Of a stretch of 64,000 nucleotides of DNA, positions 49,301-56,132 are shown piece after piece (the stretch's first letter is position 1; each line of letters begins with the position of its first letter). The position numbers and the translations under genes are program-made. A model generated the notes under the pieces. It had not been told where the DNA came from. It saw only the letters and a list, made by a program, of their open reading frames with translations, and ran no database searches. Origin of the DNA: Turritopsis dohrnii (lineage: Eukaryota > Cnidaria > Hydrozoa > Anthoathecata > Oceaniidae). The stretch lies in contig BQMF02000056.1 of the NCBI GenBank assembly GCA_027922465.2, positions 1,178,001 through 1,242,000 on the forward strand, written 5' to 3'.

Positions 49301-52300
49301 ATCGATGTCCTGACGTAAACTGCAATCCCTCTTGTCATATCTTGATTATTCAGATGTTCAAATTCTACAGAGTAAGTATTCAAAATGTAGTCAACTTCAG
49401 TCAGCTGGCGTTTGTAGTACTTCGGTTTTAGTTCTGTTATTCTGCAACAATATCTGGTGGTGTATCGAATTCTATTTCTATCTTTACTTCTTCCAATTCA
49501 TCTTGTGTTAGTGTACCAGATTTGCATAAATACATTGTTTACTGTTAACTTTATTTTCTTTGCTGCATTATTTTTTCCGTTATTTTCTTCTGTTTGACTT
49601 ATTGCGCGGCTATTACCATCGCTTTCTTTAGTAACTTTATCAATCTTAGGCCGTTTTTTTGGATTTCCTCCGACTTTCCAAACGTGAGAAGAATCGGATG
49701 GCTCATCGTTGTTTTTTAATTTAGCTTTATCAGACCATCTCTGTATCATTCCCCTTTCTGCTATTGTATAAACTTCAGTAACGCTTATATTCATGTATGC
49801 TTCATTACCCTTTAAGCTCGTCAGATTATCCAATACTTTTTGCTTGTACTCAGAACTCTGCATAGCGACTTTGATCGGCCTCACTTTTCCATTTACTTTT
49901 TGTCCAAGGCGTGCAACTGACTTGAATTTAACAGCAACGCGGACCGTATCAATAAACTTATTGAAAAATGTGCATTCAAGTTCTCTTGTCTTTTTTCGTC
50001 AAAGTCAAAGTTTTCTTGTACCCCATGGATAATTAAATTATTTGCGCGCAGCTTTTTCTGTCGTTCCTCTTCTAGCTCCTCGTTTTTTGCTTCTGTTATT
50101 AGTGCCTAAATAGTTGTATTAGTAGCTGGATATGCAGTGGCACATCCAACAACATCAGCATAAGTAGCGTTTTTCCACGGCCATGTCGAAATTTTCTTCC
50201 AGATTGCGAATATTTTCCTGAACTTTACGTAGCAAAGTTGATTTGAAGTCTTTGAACTTTCTTTCAAGAGTATGCAATATGCCGTTACTTTCAGCAGAAC
50301 TACCTTCTCCGATCATCCTTTTTCATAGGGTTTCAATTTCACTTACCATGTTAGCTTCTTTCTTTTCATGTTCTGTGATCTGCTGTTCGCTTTTATAGAT
50401 TTCATTTTTCAGCTTTGCTATTGCTTCTTTGTGTGTTTTCAGGACGCTGACTTCCTCTTTCATGATGTTGCAGTATTCATTCTGTTTAACCCGTAAAGCT
50501 TTGTTGATTATTTTGGTTTTACTGTTTTCCAACGAAATATCCTTCAGTGCTTGCGTAAGTTCTTCAACTTCAAAGGACTGATCAGGGTCATAGTCCTCCA
50601 TCTTTTTGAGGAAATTCAGACGAATATTGACACAGTTTGCACACGTGTACTTGCAGCCCTTCTTGGTTATAAAGATTTCCAATTGATACGGTGGCAATCT
50701 GGTACAATTGTAATGTACAGTTCGCTTGCATTTGCCACATGTCAGGTGATTTTCGTCTCCATTATTTGTACATTCACTTTGTGTACATTTTTTTAAATCT
50801 TCGTTGCTGTTGTTGTTTTCCATTTTCGGAGTTTTCCAAAACTGCAAAAATCGAAGACTTCTGCGGTTGTTTCAGCTCGTACGACGTCAACTTTTTCGCA
50901 GATTGTGTAGTTTAACTATTTTCGTGTAGCAGCACAGTTTATTGTCGATTAAAAGTGCTTTTGGTTAGAATTTTGGGGTTTTTTAGAGTATTATAGCTGG
51001 ATTTGTGCTCAGGAGCAGATTTTGTGTCCGCACAGTATTTGACGTCAAATTATACTTGTTGTCTTGCAAGTATTTGATAGGAGAAAAATGCAGGCAAGTT
51101 TGTATAGATTATTTATATTCTTCCCTATGTTGTTTAAATTATGTTTTCTTTTTCCCCACAACATATATAATGCTTATTTAATAATAGGATATTAGCTTCC
51201 ATACCTTAATGGAAGACATACCTTTATGGAAGACTTGCTGAACTTTTTGATTCTATTACATTGTTGCCCTGTATAAATGATGCACTGTAAACTGAAATTT
51301 TAAAGACCAAAATGTTCCTATAAAAGGATTTGAGCAGTGGTACCAACAGTCCTTAAAATTTGATGTTTTCATGTATAAGTATGGAAACGATCTTTATCGA
51401 GGGGATGTTTGCCAACAAAATATACAGACCTATGGTGAAAAATTCTCTCTCCATCTATCCAAAAAATATATGTTTTCGTCCCACAGTAACATGTTTAAAA
51501 AATTTTGTATGATAAACTGAAATTGCTTGTGGGATGTCTAGGAGAAGGATTTTGATTCTTTTAAGACGTTTACCGTAAATTGCTCTTAGCTTCTATGCTT
51601 TTATATGAATTTGTACTTGTCTTTTAGCTAAGCCAACTTCCGTTCAATGAATCTATCGGAAAATAAATGCGCATGTGATACGTTATGTTCGATTTGCTAT
51701 TCGGCTCTTAAAAATTTACGTTTTTGATCTCAATGACATATAGATTCGCTATTAAGCCTGATTCAGACCTGACGATTAAAATTTAGTGTAATCGCCGTAA
51801 TCGTCTATTGTGAACACTTTTGTAATCATCGTGATCGTCGTGAACACCTGGCGTTCCCGATGACAAAATATCAAAAAAGTTTGATAGTTTATCGTCGTGG
51901 TCGCTCTATTGTATGCAAAAAAATCTATTGAATTTTACGTCAATTCCATTGTTTTAAGATCGTGAAGACGTGACGTAAATTTGAAGTTTAAACGTTTCCA
52001 TTGTGAAAATAACACGGGGATTTGCATTTTTGATTCACATGTCCACCAACAGTTATGGGCTTTCCGGATACTAATCAAGCAGAATTCAAGAAATTCAGAT
52101 TTCTTTTCTGCAAACTATAATTTTGTGATTTTTTAAGCATCCAAGTTGCGGTGACCTTATGGCCTATAAACCTCTTATTTGATTACTTTCTTACCTTCCG
52201 TTAAGTTGATGGTTCATGGGGTGAAAGAGAAAATCATGTAATATTTTATTTTTGCTGCTTTACAAACAATACGTGTTTTGCTCTTAATATTTTGAAAAGT

Positions 52301-53897
52301 ATTTCAAATTTTTTATTTTGCAACTTAGAGTTCTTGTAATTGTAGTTGAAATTCTTCGATGTTTATGATTTATCACTACATTTCAAATAAACTCCCAGAT
52401 ATTTTATTTATTTATTTAAGATTCTTGGTAAAATTTTCATATGTTTTATTTATAGTTGATGGTTTTTGGAGTGGCTGGTTTAATGATCCAACTCCATGCT
52501 CTGTGACATGTGGAGGTGGAGAGCAAGCACAGTCTCGTGAGTGTGATGATCCTGCTCCAGCAGGAACTGGTGCTGCTTGTGTTGGTAGTGCAACACAAAC
52601 GGTTCAATGTGGTTTGAATGAATGTCCAGGTATGATGTGTACTAACATTTTTCTCTCATAAGTTTCATTAATGTGATTCATTTGTCTATGTAAGCTGTTG
52701 TCTCTGTAGTTAATGGTGTGTGGAGTGAATGGGTTGTTGATGAATGTAGTGCAACATGTGACATGGGTTTTGCTGATCGTAGTCGTGCTTGTAATGATCC
52801 TGCACCAGCTGGAACCGGTGATCAATGTACAAAGGGAAATGGAGATCCTGACCTTAATGAATCAGAGGAAATTACTTGTCAGGACTTAGTTTGTCCAGGT
52901 GTGTAGAAACTTAGAAACTTGTTTTCTTTATTGGACCTGATGAAATGAAACAATTCTGTAAAATATTAGGTTATTTGAAATTAGAAGAAGACATTTTATA
53001 AAATTAGTAAAAATGAATGCAAATTGAAATAAATTTGGGATCAAAAATTAGGCTGTTTATCCTTGGTGTCTATCTAGGGCATTGTCTAAGTAAGTAAGTA
53101 TGCAAGTAAGTAGGTGAATTAGTGAAGAAACTAAAAATTTTAAGTCCTTTGTCTTCCATTTATAATTGTTGCCTATTCCACCAGGGGATTTGCAACTAAT
53201 AATTGACTTACTGCACAAGATAACTACAGCATTGCCCTAACTTTAAAGAAGGCCAGTGTGCAGTCATTCAATGGCTCGTAATGGGCTAATACTTAATTTT
53301 AAAGTGCAATGGAATGGGGTATCGAGATACGACATGCCTGGACTTGAACACAGGTCGCAGCGGTTGCACTCAACAGTACTCACCACTACACAATCACAAC
53401 TTCTCTGTGTATGTTAATGTTTTTAAGAAGCACCATATCATCTGTTTTGTTTATAGTTGATGGTGTTTGGAGTGCCTGGGTTAATGATCCAACTCCATGC
53501 TCTGTGACATGTGGAGGTGGAGAGCAAGCACAGTCACGTGAATGTGATGATCCTGCTCCAGCAGGAACTGGTGCTCCTTGTGTTGGCAGTGCAACACAGA
53601 CCGTTGTATGTGGTGTGATTGAATGTCCAGGTAACCATGCCAGCTAGTTGCATATACTGAAATATTTTTCGTTCATTTCATTTGTAAATCAGTACTATTT
53701 TGCCTTAGTGAATGGTGTATGGAGTCAATGGGTTTATGATGAATGTAGCGCAACATGTGGAATGGGATTTGCTGATCGTGTTCGTAACTGTGATGATCCT
53801 CCGCCTTATGGAACTGGTGTTCAATGCACGAATTTGGCTGGAGATACTGCACTTGTTGAATGGGAGGAAGTGACCTGTCAGGATCAACTTTGTCCTG
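34329..53897 (+). CDS. TSR gene 2 (5' part): secreted multi-TSR protein
   Basis: Gene model joining 34329-34371, 35415-35564, 38045-38227, 38294-38470, 40789-40983, 41062-41238, 42705-42893, 43167-43340, 43414-43602, 52456-52629, 52710-52898, 53457-53630 and 53709-53897. All joins are GT/AG and phase 1. Exon 1 encodes a signal peptide and is followed by twelve TSRs. The model is open at the 3' side: exon 53709-53897 ends in a good donor, but no further TSR, MAM or stop-containing exon is seen in the remaining 10 kb. Short-type and long-type TSRs alternate as in gene 1. Gene 2 lies downstream of gene 1 on the same strand, so the two are tandem paralogs. Exact function is unknown; expected location is extracellular. 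Confidence 0.82.
34372..35414 (+). other. intron 1 of TSR gene 2
   Basis: About 1 kb of AT-rich DNA. A minus-strand frame of 94 codons at 34607-34891 shows no known domain and is rich in simple sequence (ASN/SWNSWN-like words from TTCCAACTATTCC repeats). Nothing else is recognised. Confidence 0.55.
35415..35564 (+). CDS. TSR gene 2 exon 2, N-terminal TSR
   Basis: 50 codons, phase 1-1. Reads LEWSSWSICSTTCGYGSQSR then CCTTGCTG and TRTCFITSC. WSSW and CSTTCG are intact. It has seven cysteines rather than six because of a CC doublet, and is the shortest TSR in either gene. Donor TCAC/GTAAGT. Confidence 0.8.
35690..35785 (+). repeat. partial copy of the upstream hairpin MITE arm
   Basis: GAGAAGTCTTTCTTT, TACGGATTTAGCTGATGGCG and GACAAGCAGGAG match 33955-34035 almost exactly. 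It lies in intron 2 of TSR gene 2. Confidence 0.65.
35786..38044 (+). other. remainder of intron 2 of TSR gene 2
   Basis: AT-rich, without coding signal. Between 36280 and 36540 it contains a diverged third copy of the block found at 3.76-3.9 and 42.24-42.4 kb (AAAATTAATTGGATATTTTC is shared). The rest shows nothing recognisable. Confidence 0.5.
38045..38227 (+). CDS. TSR gene 2 exon 3, TSR
   Basis: 61 codons, phase 1-1. Starts Q-D-C-Q-L-S-E-W-T-G-W and has CSVTCGIGKQTNSKEC, ending CNTLIECP. An extra cysteine precedes the first WxxW. A 66-bp intron joins it to the next exon. The pair is a duplicate of 40789/41062. Confidence 0.83.
38294..38470 (+). CDS. TSR gene 2 exon 4, TSR
   Basis: 59 codons, phase 1-1. 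Starts V-D-G-A-W-G-E-W-Y and has CSQTCNGG, so asparagine replaces glycine after the second cysteine; ends CGMNDCP. Close to the exon at 41062, which keeps TCGGG. Confidence 0.84.
38558..38590 (+). pseudogene. relic start of a TSR exon
   Basis: After an acceptor-like ATTTAG, phase 1 gives V-V-S-A-W-R-Y-V, like the first residues of intact exons (VVGVWSMW, VDGAWGEW). No cysteine pattern follows. It probably marks a TSR exon lost except for its first codons. Confidence 0.35.
39020..39430 (-). repeat. diverged internal copy of the 30.2-30.8 kb element
   Basis: The inverse of the units with CCACCTGAT, AGTTACC/TCACCAAGTTACC and GCCTAATT/AATTAGGCAAAAC is repeated two to three times (for example AATTAGGCAAAACATATGAA). 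The TACATTTGACG end arrays are not evident. Lies in an intron of TSR gene 2. Confidence 0.5.
40190..40450 (+). repeat. diverged internal copy of the 30.2-30.8 kb element
   Basis: TATGGCTCATATTGGCATTA, GCCATTATAAAGGTACACGA and GCCAAATTATGACTCATTT follow the unit order of the 30.2-kb element in plus orientation. Without end arrays. Confidence 0.45.
40789..40983 (+). CDS. TSR gene 2 exon 5, TSR
   Basis: 65 codons, phase 1-1. Starts V-N-G-M-W-S-S-W-T-G-W and has CSVTCGIGKQTDFREC, ending CNTLVECP. First half of an exon pair (78-bp intron to the next). Confidence 0.86.
41062..41238 (+). CDS. TSR gene 2 exon 6, TSR
   Basis: 59 codons, phase 1-1. Starts V-N-G-A-W-S-E-W-Y and has CSQTCGGGMLSFSRDC, ending CGTNSCP. 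Confidence 0.86.
41239..42465 (+). other. intron of TSR gene 2; second part belongs to the duplicated block
   Basis: 41.24-42.1 kb shows nothing recognisable. From about 42.1 kb the sequence aligns with 3.6-3.9 kb upstream of gene 1 exon A, including TCAATGAGTTTTTCCAA and AAAAATTAATTGGAT, so the duplicated block starts inside an intron here. Confidence 0.55.
42466..42535 (+). pseudogene. relic TSR exon tail (short type), copy in gene 2
   Basis: Reads SGTGYDCASNAEQTILC and TLNDCP in frame, the second half of a short-type TSR. The donor is lost (CCAG/GC). It is the counterpart of 3898-3966 but keeps one cysteine that gene 1 lost. It lies 169 bp before the intact exon at 42705. Confidence 0.6.
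42705..42893 (+). CDS. TSR gene 2 exon 7, long-type TSR
   Basis: 63 codons, phase 1-1. Starts V-D-G-V-W-S-D-W and has CSATCGMGFADRSRVCNDP, ending CQVLVCP. Only a few residues differ from gene 1 exon A. Confidence 0.88.
42936..42994 (+). pseudogene. relic tail of a long-type TSR exon, copy in gene 2
   Basis: Nucleotide match to 4368-4425 (TTTTGCTGAGTCAA(C/A)AGAAG), with extra changes that break the frame. Further evidence that the introns were duplicated together with the exons. Confidence 0.5.
43167..43340 (+). CDS. TSR gene 2 exon 8, short-type TSR
   Basis: 58 codons, phase 1-1. Starts V-D-G-M-W-G-A-W and has CSVTCGGGQQLLTREC, ending CGLTYCP. Counterpart of gene 1 exon B. A 73-bp intron pairs it with the next exon. 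Confidence 0.88.
43414..43602 (+). CDS. TSR gene 2 exon 9, long-type TSR
   Basis: 63 codons, phase 1-1. Starts V-N-G-M-W-S-G-W and has CSATCGLGYGDRHRFCDDP, ending CQDLVCP. Counterpart of gene 1 exon C. Confidence 0.88.
43603..44160 (+). other. start of the 8.9-kb intron of TSR gene 2
   Basis: No gene or repeat structure recognised. The corresponding intron of gene 1 (5031-5522) is only 492 bp, so the rest of this intron has grown by insertion. Confidence 0.5.
44160..44235 (+). repeat. GTT microsatellite
   Basis: A run of TTG/GTT triplets, pure at first (TTGTTGTTGTTGTTGTTG) and then interrupted (ACGTTGTTTCTGTTGACG). Confidence 0.85.
44355..44900 (+). repeat. two-copy tandem repeat, second copy split by a MITE
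   Basis: Copy 1 (about 44355-44535) runs TTAGTGTACCATG, GAATACTTCCTTTATGGC, CATATGAAAAAGTCTAGC and CAGAGGTATTTCCAACAATT. Copy 2 starts at about 44536 and is interrupted at about 44602 by the element ending at 44817, then finishes with the same CATATGAAAAAGTCTAGC...TTTCCAACAATT at 44833-44898. A third partial copy lies at 47514-47612. Confidence 0.65.
44602..44817. mobile_element. short repeat insertion with ATCATA duplication
   Basis: About 216 bp inserted into a tandem repeat, with ATCATA on both sides (44596-44601 and 44818-44823). Contains CAAGGC(A/G)(G/T)CGTCGT(T/C)CGC(C/A)GCC and TAGAGCTCGAAA, words shared with 63185-63210 and 63750-63765, so it belongs to the same family as the repeats at the end of the window. 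It has no coding capacity. Confidence 0.55.
44901..47315 (+). other. intron DNA, nothing recognised
   Basis: AT-rich, with short frames (45208-45396, 45706-45921, 46631-46837 minus, 46881-47066 minus) that show no domain. No paired repeat ends were noticed. Confidence 0.45.
47514..47612 (+). repeat. partial copy of the 44.36-kb repeat, inserted in the LINE tail
   Basis: TTAGTGTACCATGTAAAGAA through ACTTCCTTTATGGCGATAGT matches 44355-44455 almost base for base. It interrupts the C-terminal LINE frame between RGDM... and VAEQWNN. Confidence 0.65.
47968..48897 (+). mobile_element. 5'-truncated LINE inserted in the minus-strand LINE
   Basis: Begins inside the RT domain (LSAYGLNRKACRLLKSYLKN). 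It continues with VDCVKLLGIFIDSKLSFQKH, IDTIHKRALRTLTNDF and LLWNTLPDCVKSKPSVEAFK, and ends with the conserved CACNICRL near 48778, a 3' UTR and an AATAAATATG end. The insertion splits VTSGVPQ/LGPLLF of the host LINE. ATTG at both junctions (about 47964-47967 and 48902-48905) may be the target duplication. Confidence 0.7.
48086..48778 (+). pseudogene. LINE RT C-terminal region, broken
   Basis: Frames 48086-48328, 48342-48593 and a continuation to 48778 follow the thumb and C-terminal order of LINE ORF2. Stops and shifts separate them. No catalytic box is present because the copy is 5'-truncated. Confidence 0.7.
49498..50847 (-). pseudogene. LINE ORF1 relic with PHD-like finger
   Basis: The 174-codon frame 50847-50323 starts MQFWKTPKMENNNSNEDLKK and has C-x4-C...C-x2-C...H-x2-C...C-x2-C (CTQSEC, CGKCKRTVHYNC, CANC), a PHD-type pattern. 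A strongly charged coiled coil follows to its end. After a gap with homology in other frames (VAVKFKSVARLGQKVNGK), the 128-codon frame 49884-49498 gives RPIKVAMQSSEYKQKVLDNL, AERGMIQRWSDKAK and VWKVGGNPKKRP, an RRM-like nucleic-acid-binding end. PHD fingers are known in ORF1 of CR1-like LINEs. Confidence 0.7.
50851..52205 (+). other. intron DNA, mostly unrecognised
   Basis: No coding signal. At about 51770-51900, GCCTGATTCAGACCTGACG starts a stretch with repeated ATCGTC/GTCGTG words and GTGAACAC, like one end of a Harbinger-type MITE, but no inverted partner was found. Confidence 0.4.
52206..52232 (+). pseudogene. relic start of a TSR exon
   Basis: After TTAAG the phase-1 frame gives V-D-G-S-W-G-E-R, like the first residues of intact exons. 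The cysteine region is gone. It lies 250 bp before the intact exon at 52456. Confidence 0.4.
52456..52629 (+). CDS. TSR gene 2 exon 10, short-type TSR
   Basis: 58 codons, phase 1-1. Starts V-D-G-F-W-S-G-W and has CSVTCGGGEQAQSRECDDP, ending CGLNECP. Exon and preceding intron closely match gene 1 exon D. An 80-bp intron pairs it with the next exon. Confidence 0.88.
52710..52898 (+). CDS. TSR gene 2 exon 11, long-type TSR
   Basis: 63 codons, phase 1-1. Starts V-N-G-V-W-S-E-W and has CSATCDMGFADRSRACNDP, ending CQDLVCP. TCD replaces TCG in the O-fucosylation motif, as in gene 1 exon E. Confidence 0.87.
53078..53400 (-). mobile_element. possible tRNA-derived SINE with ACTT tail
   Basis: On the minus strand from about 53398, TGTAGTGGTGAGTACTG (box A-like) is followed after about 25 bases by GTGTTCAAGTCCAGG (box B-like), as in a tRNA head. 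Then come about 230 bases of unrelated body and a tail of CTTACTTGCATACTTACTTA repeats ending at about 53085. Head, body and simple-repeat tail are the layout of a SINE. The head does not fold into a clean tRNA by eye. Confidence 0.45.
53457..53630 (+). CDS. TSR gene 2 exon 12, short-type TSR
   Basis: 58 codons, phase 1-1. Starts V-D-G-V-W-S-A-W and has CSVTCGGGEQAQSRECDDP, ending CGVIECP. Very close to 52456-52629. A 78-bp intron pairs it with the next exon. Confidence 0.88.
53709..53897 (+). CDS. TSR gene 2 exon 13, long-type TSR, last seen
   Basis: 63 codons, phase 1-1. Starts V-N-G-V-W-S-Q-W and has CSATCGMGFADRVRNCDDP, ending CQDQLCP. Donor CCTG/GTATGT. Read-through would stop at about 53984 after a tail without domain features, so a downstream exon is expected. 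Confidence 0.87.
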
Positions 53898-54357
53898 GTA
53901 TGTATGATAAACATTGCATAAACTTTATCATTATGAATGAACAGGTAGGTTTGTTAGAAGTAATATTAAAAATTTCTACGAGGTAAAATACACCTTTCCC
54001 GAGATTATTTTCCGTAACATGAAAACGAGGTTGGATGCACTAACATTAAAATTTATCAGTGCAACCGAAGGAGCTGCAACAGAAATGTGTTTTTTATTAC
54101 ACGATGTCAAAGCAAACATAGACGTTATAGTTAAACATGAAGTGTTTTGGGTTATGATCTAACACCTACTTCTTGGTTTACCATAAAAAAAATGGAAAAA
54201 CATCGCGTACAATTTGGAAAACAGAAAATATTGAAGGTGCATCTTCAGGATTGAAATTTGTTTATACCACTTCCAACTGTCCTTAACGTATTTGTTTTAA
54301 AGTCAAACTCGCAAACAGCAATGTTTGCTTCAATTTTGAAATTATCCCCAGCAGCGT
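53898..54357 (+). other. non-coding stretch after the last TSR exon
   Basis: Nothing recognised; presumed intron of TSR gene 2. Confidence 0.45.
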
Positions 54358-54436
54358 TTCTTCTGCAGAGTTTAATCCTACGTTTCTACAAGTTCTTTTC
54401 TTCTGCAGAGTTTAATCCTACGTTTCCACAAGTTTC
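54358..54436 (+). repeat. two-copy 40-bp tandem repeat
   Basis: TTCTTCTGCAGAGTTTAATC... is repeated with a period of 40 bases and one mismatch. Non-coding. Confidence 0.8.
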
Positions 54437-55194
54437 TCATATTCTCAATTTAAAAAAGCTAGTTTTCTCCATATCTCTGTTGTTAAATCTGCTATTGCAT
54501 TCTGGAATGCAATATTTGATACCCTTTCCACCTCAGTAAGCTTTTTGGTGTCTTAATCTGGATGAACTAGAATATTGCTTCTCTGTACATTTTTAAAATA
54601 ATATTTCTTGCACTCACAAACACACATTTTACTCAAAATAGTTTTTTTATAATTTTAATCAGTGCTTCAACTAAAGTTTATTACCATCTTTAATAACTTT
54701 CTGAATAACCTGCTGTAATCTTTAATTAATGTGATATTACATCTTCTCTCCTGATTAACCTCGACTTGAACGTTGTGTTTCTTTGTTTGCTTACATTTTA
54801 AGTACAATCGAACATTTTAAGTAATTAGGAACAAATATCGAAAGTTCTCAAATTAAAAGGTGTTGATATGAAATGTGACAGTGATTTTGTTTGATGTTTG
54901 ATGTAATATTTAAAAATTTTGAAAGTTTTCTAAATTTTTAAAAATGCTTAAAGCACATTTGAAAAGTTTTGATTCCGAATTTGACAGTTATTTTCTTATA
55001 TTTGACCAAAATTGGGCAATTCAGGCGAATATTTCACAAAATTCCAAAACCTCTCCAGTTTTCTTAAACATTTGCACAAACAACAATTGGAGTAGGCTGA
55101 TTTTGATTTTGGCAGTTATTTAGTCAGATTTGACGAAAATTGGACAATTCGGCAATGCAGTATCTTTTCAGTATTTTATAAAATTTCATTCAAA
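54437..55194. other. non-coding stretch, nothing recognised
   Basis: AT-rich DNA without coding signal. Words such as GAAAATTGG(A/G)CAATTC(A/G)G recur around 55010 and 55140, suggesting an old local duplication. Confidence 0.4.
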
Positions 55195-55600
55195 TTTTCA
55201 ACTACAAATGTAACTGCGCTAAATACAGTAAAAATCAGCGACGAAATTTTAGTTTTATTTCAAGGTCACTTGATAGCCTCTTACTGTCCATGCGCGAATT
55301 TTAGGCTTATTACACAAGCACCTGATAATGCTGAAAAAATTACTTGGCAAAGGCTTTGATGTTTTTTTTTTAATTATGGCTTATTTAGCTAATACTGGTG
55401 GCTTTTTAATGCGTAAGTGGGATTTTTAGTTTTATTATGTGACCATTTGATAGCTCTTGAAAAGTCCATTAGTAAAGATCTTGATATGTTTTTCCTAATT
55501 ACGGCTCATGTGAACCTTCCAGCTGTTTATTACATTTGACGTAGGCTACATTTAGCAAAAATTCATAATTTACTACATATGCCGGCAAGACAATACACAT
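55195..55600 (+). repeat. degenerate copy of the 30.2-30.8 kb element, with remnants of both ends
   Basis: Left remnant CTACAAATGTAACTGCGCTA, then units with CACTTGATAGCC, AATTACTTGGCAAAGGC, CTAATTACGGCTCATGTGAA, then right remnant TTACATTTGACGTAGGCTAC. The order is the same as in the 30177-30834 copy but strongly decayed. Confidence 0.55.
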
Positions 55601-55747
55601 TTCCCGAAACTTATTGAGCAATAATTGGAATTGAGGCTGCGTGTTGTAAAATGTAAACAAATCATCCCGTGAGTATGTAACACTCAGAGCATATGTAATA
55701 TGCCAGTCTTTTAACTAAAAAAATGTCTTTGATGCATTTTCTGTGTT

Positions 55748-56132
55748 AGGAGGTGTTCACATGGATAAAATCAGCCTGGAAAAGCGGGCTGGCTCGATTT
55801 GCCGAGATCTCACCTTTTTTTTATCAAAGTCTCATAAAATTCAACAAGTGTTCACATAGAAAATGCATCAGCCTGGTTTGCCGAGATCTCTCTTGTATGT
55901 ACCGAGATCGCGGCAAGGCAGGCTGAAATTTTCAACGTGAACACTCTAGCCCGGTTAATCGGGCTGATTTTTCACCTATTGCGCATGTTCTTTTGTAACG
56001 TGTATGATAATCATATCACATTTTTCAGCCCGGTTTGTCAGGATGACTTTTCTCATGTAAACCCAAGACTTCATCCCAGTGAAACGAGTCAGCCGCTTTG
56101 CCAGGCTAGTATTTCTTCATGTGAGCACTCCA
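55748..56132. mobile_element. MITE, second copy of the 18.0-kb family
   Basis: Starts GGAGGTGTTCACATGGATAA and ends TTCATGTGAGCACTCC. Shares GGGCTGGCTCGATTTGCCGA-type words, GCCGAGATCTC and GGGCTGA with 18036-18398. A 89-codon frame across it (55937-56206) is not a gene. Confidence 0.65.

Larger units (their letters stand above)
47321..49383 (-). pseudogene. LINE ORF2 relic: endonuclease-RT with deletion and insertion
   Basis: The frame 49383-49063 has DMTRGIAVYVRTSI, ESLLTEIQLQ and VVYRSPYSSTEENDQINQFF (endonuclease). It then passes directly into IDIIYCDFKKSV / AFDTVPHCRLIYVLRHYGL and FPVTSGVPQ (RT). After the inserted LINE, 47949-47632 gives GPLLFVIFINTIAEIV and ERLEIMNLPSLHYRRYRGDM, and 47516-47321 gives VAEQWNNLPPDVV. 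The FADD segment is missing, so it is inactive. Confidence 0.75.
47320..50850 (-). mobile_element. LINE with PHD-type ORF1, internally deleted, carrying two insertions
   Basis: Reading the minus strand down from 50847: ORF1 with a cysteine-rich finger, coiled coil and RRM-like part (50847-49498, broken), then endonuclease (49383 onward), reverse transcriptase (to 48900, resuming at about 47960) and the C-terminal tail (to 47320). The endonuclease is fused directly to the RT at about 49120-49100 by a deletion. The RT is split at VTSGVPQ / LGPLLFVIF by a plus-strand LINE (47968-48897), and the C-terminal part is split by a repeat copy (47514-47612). It sits in the large intron of TSR gene 2. 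Clade resembles CR1/L2-like elements with PHD-bearing ORF1. Confidence 0.78.
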
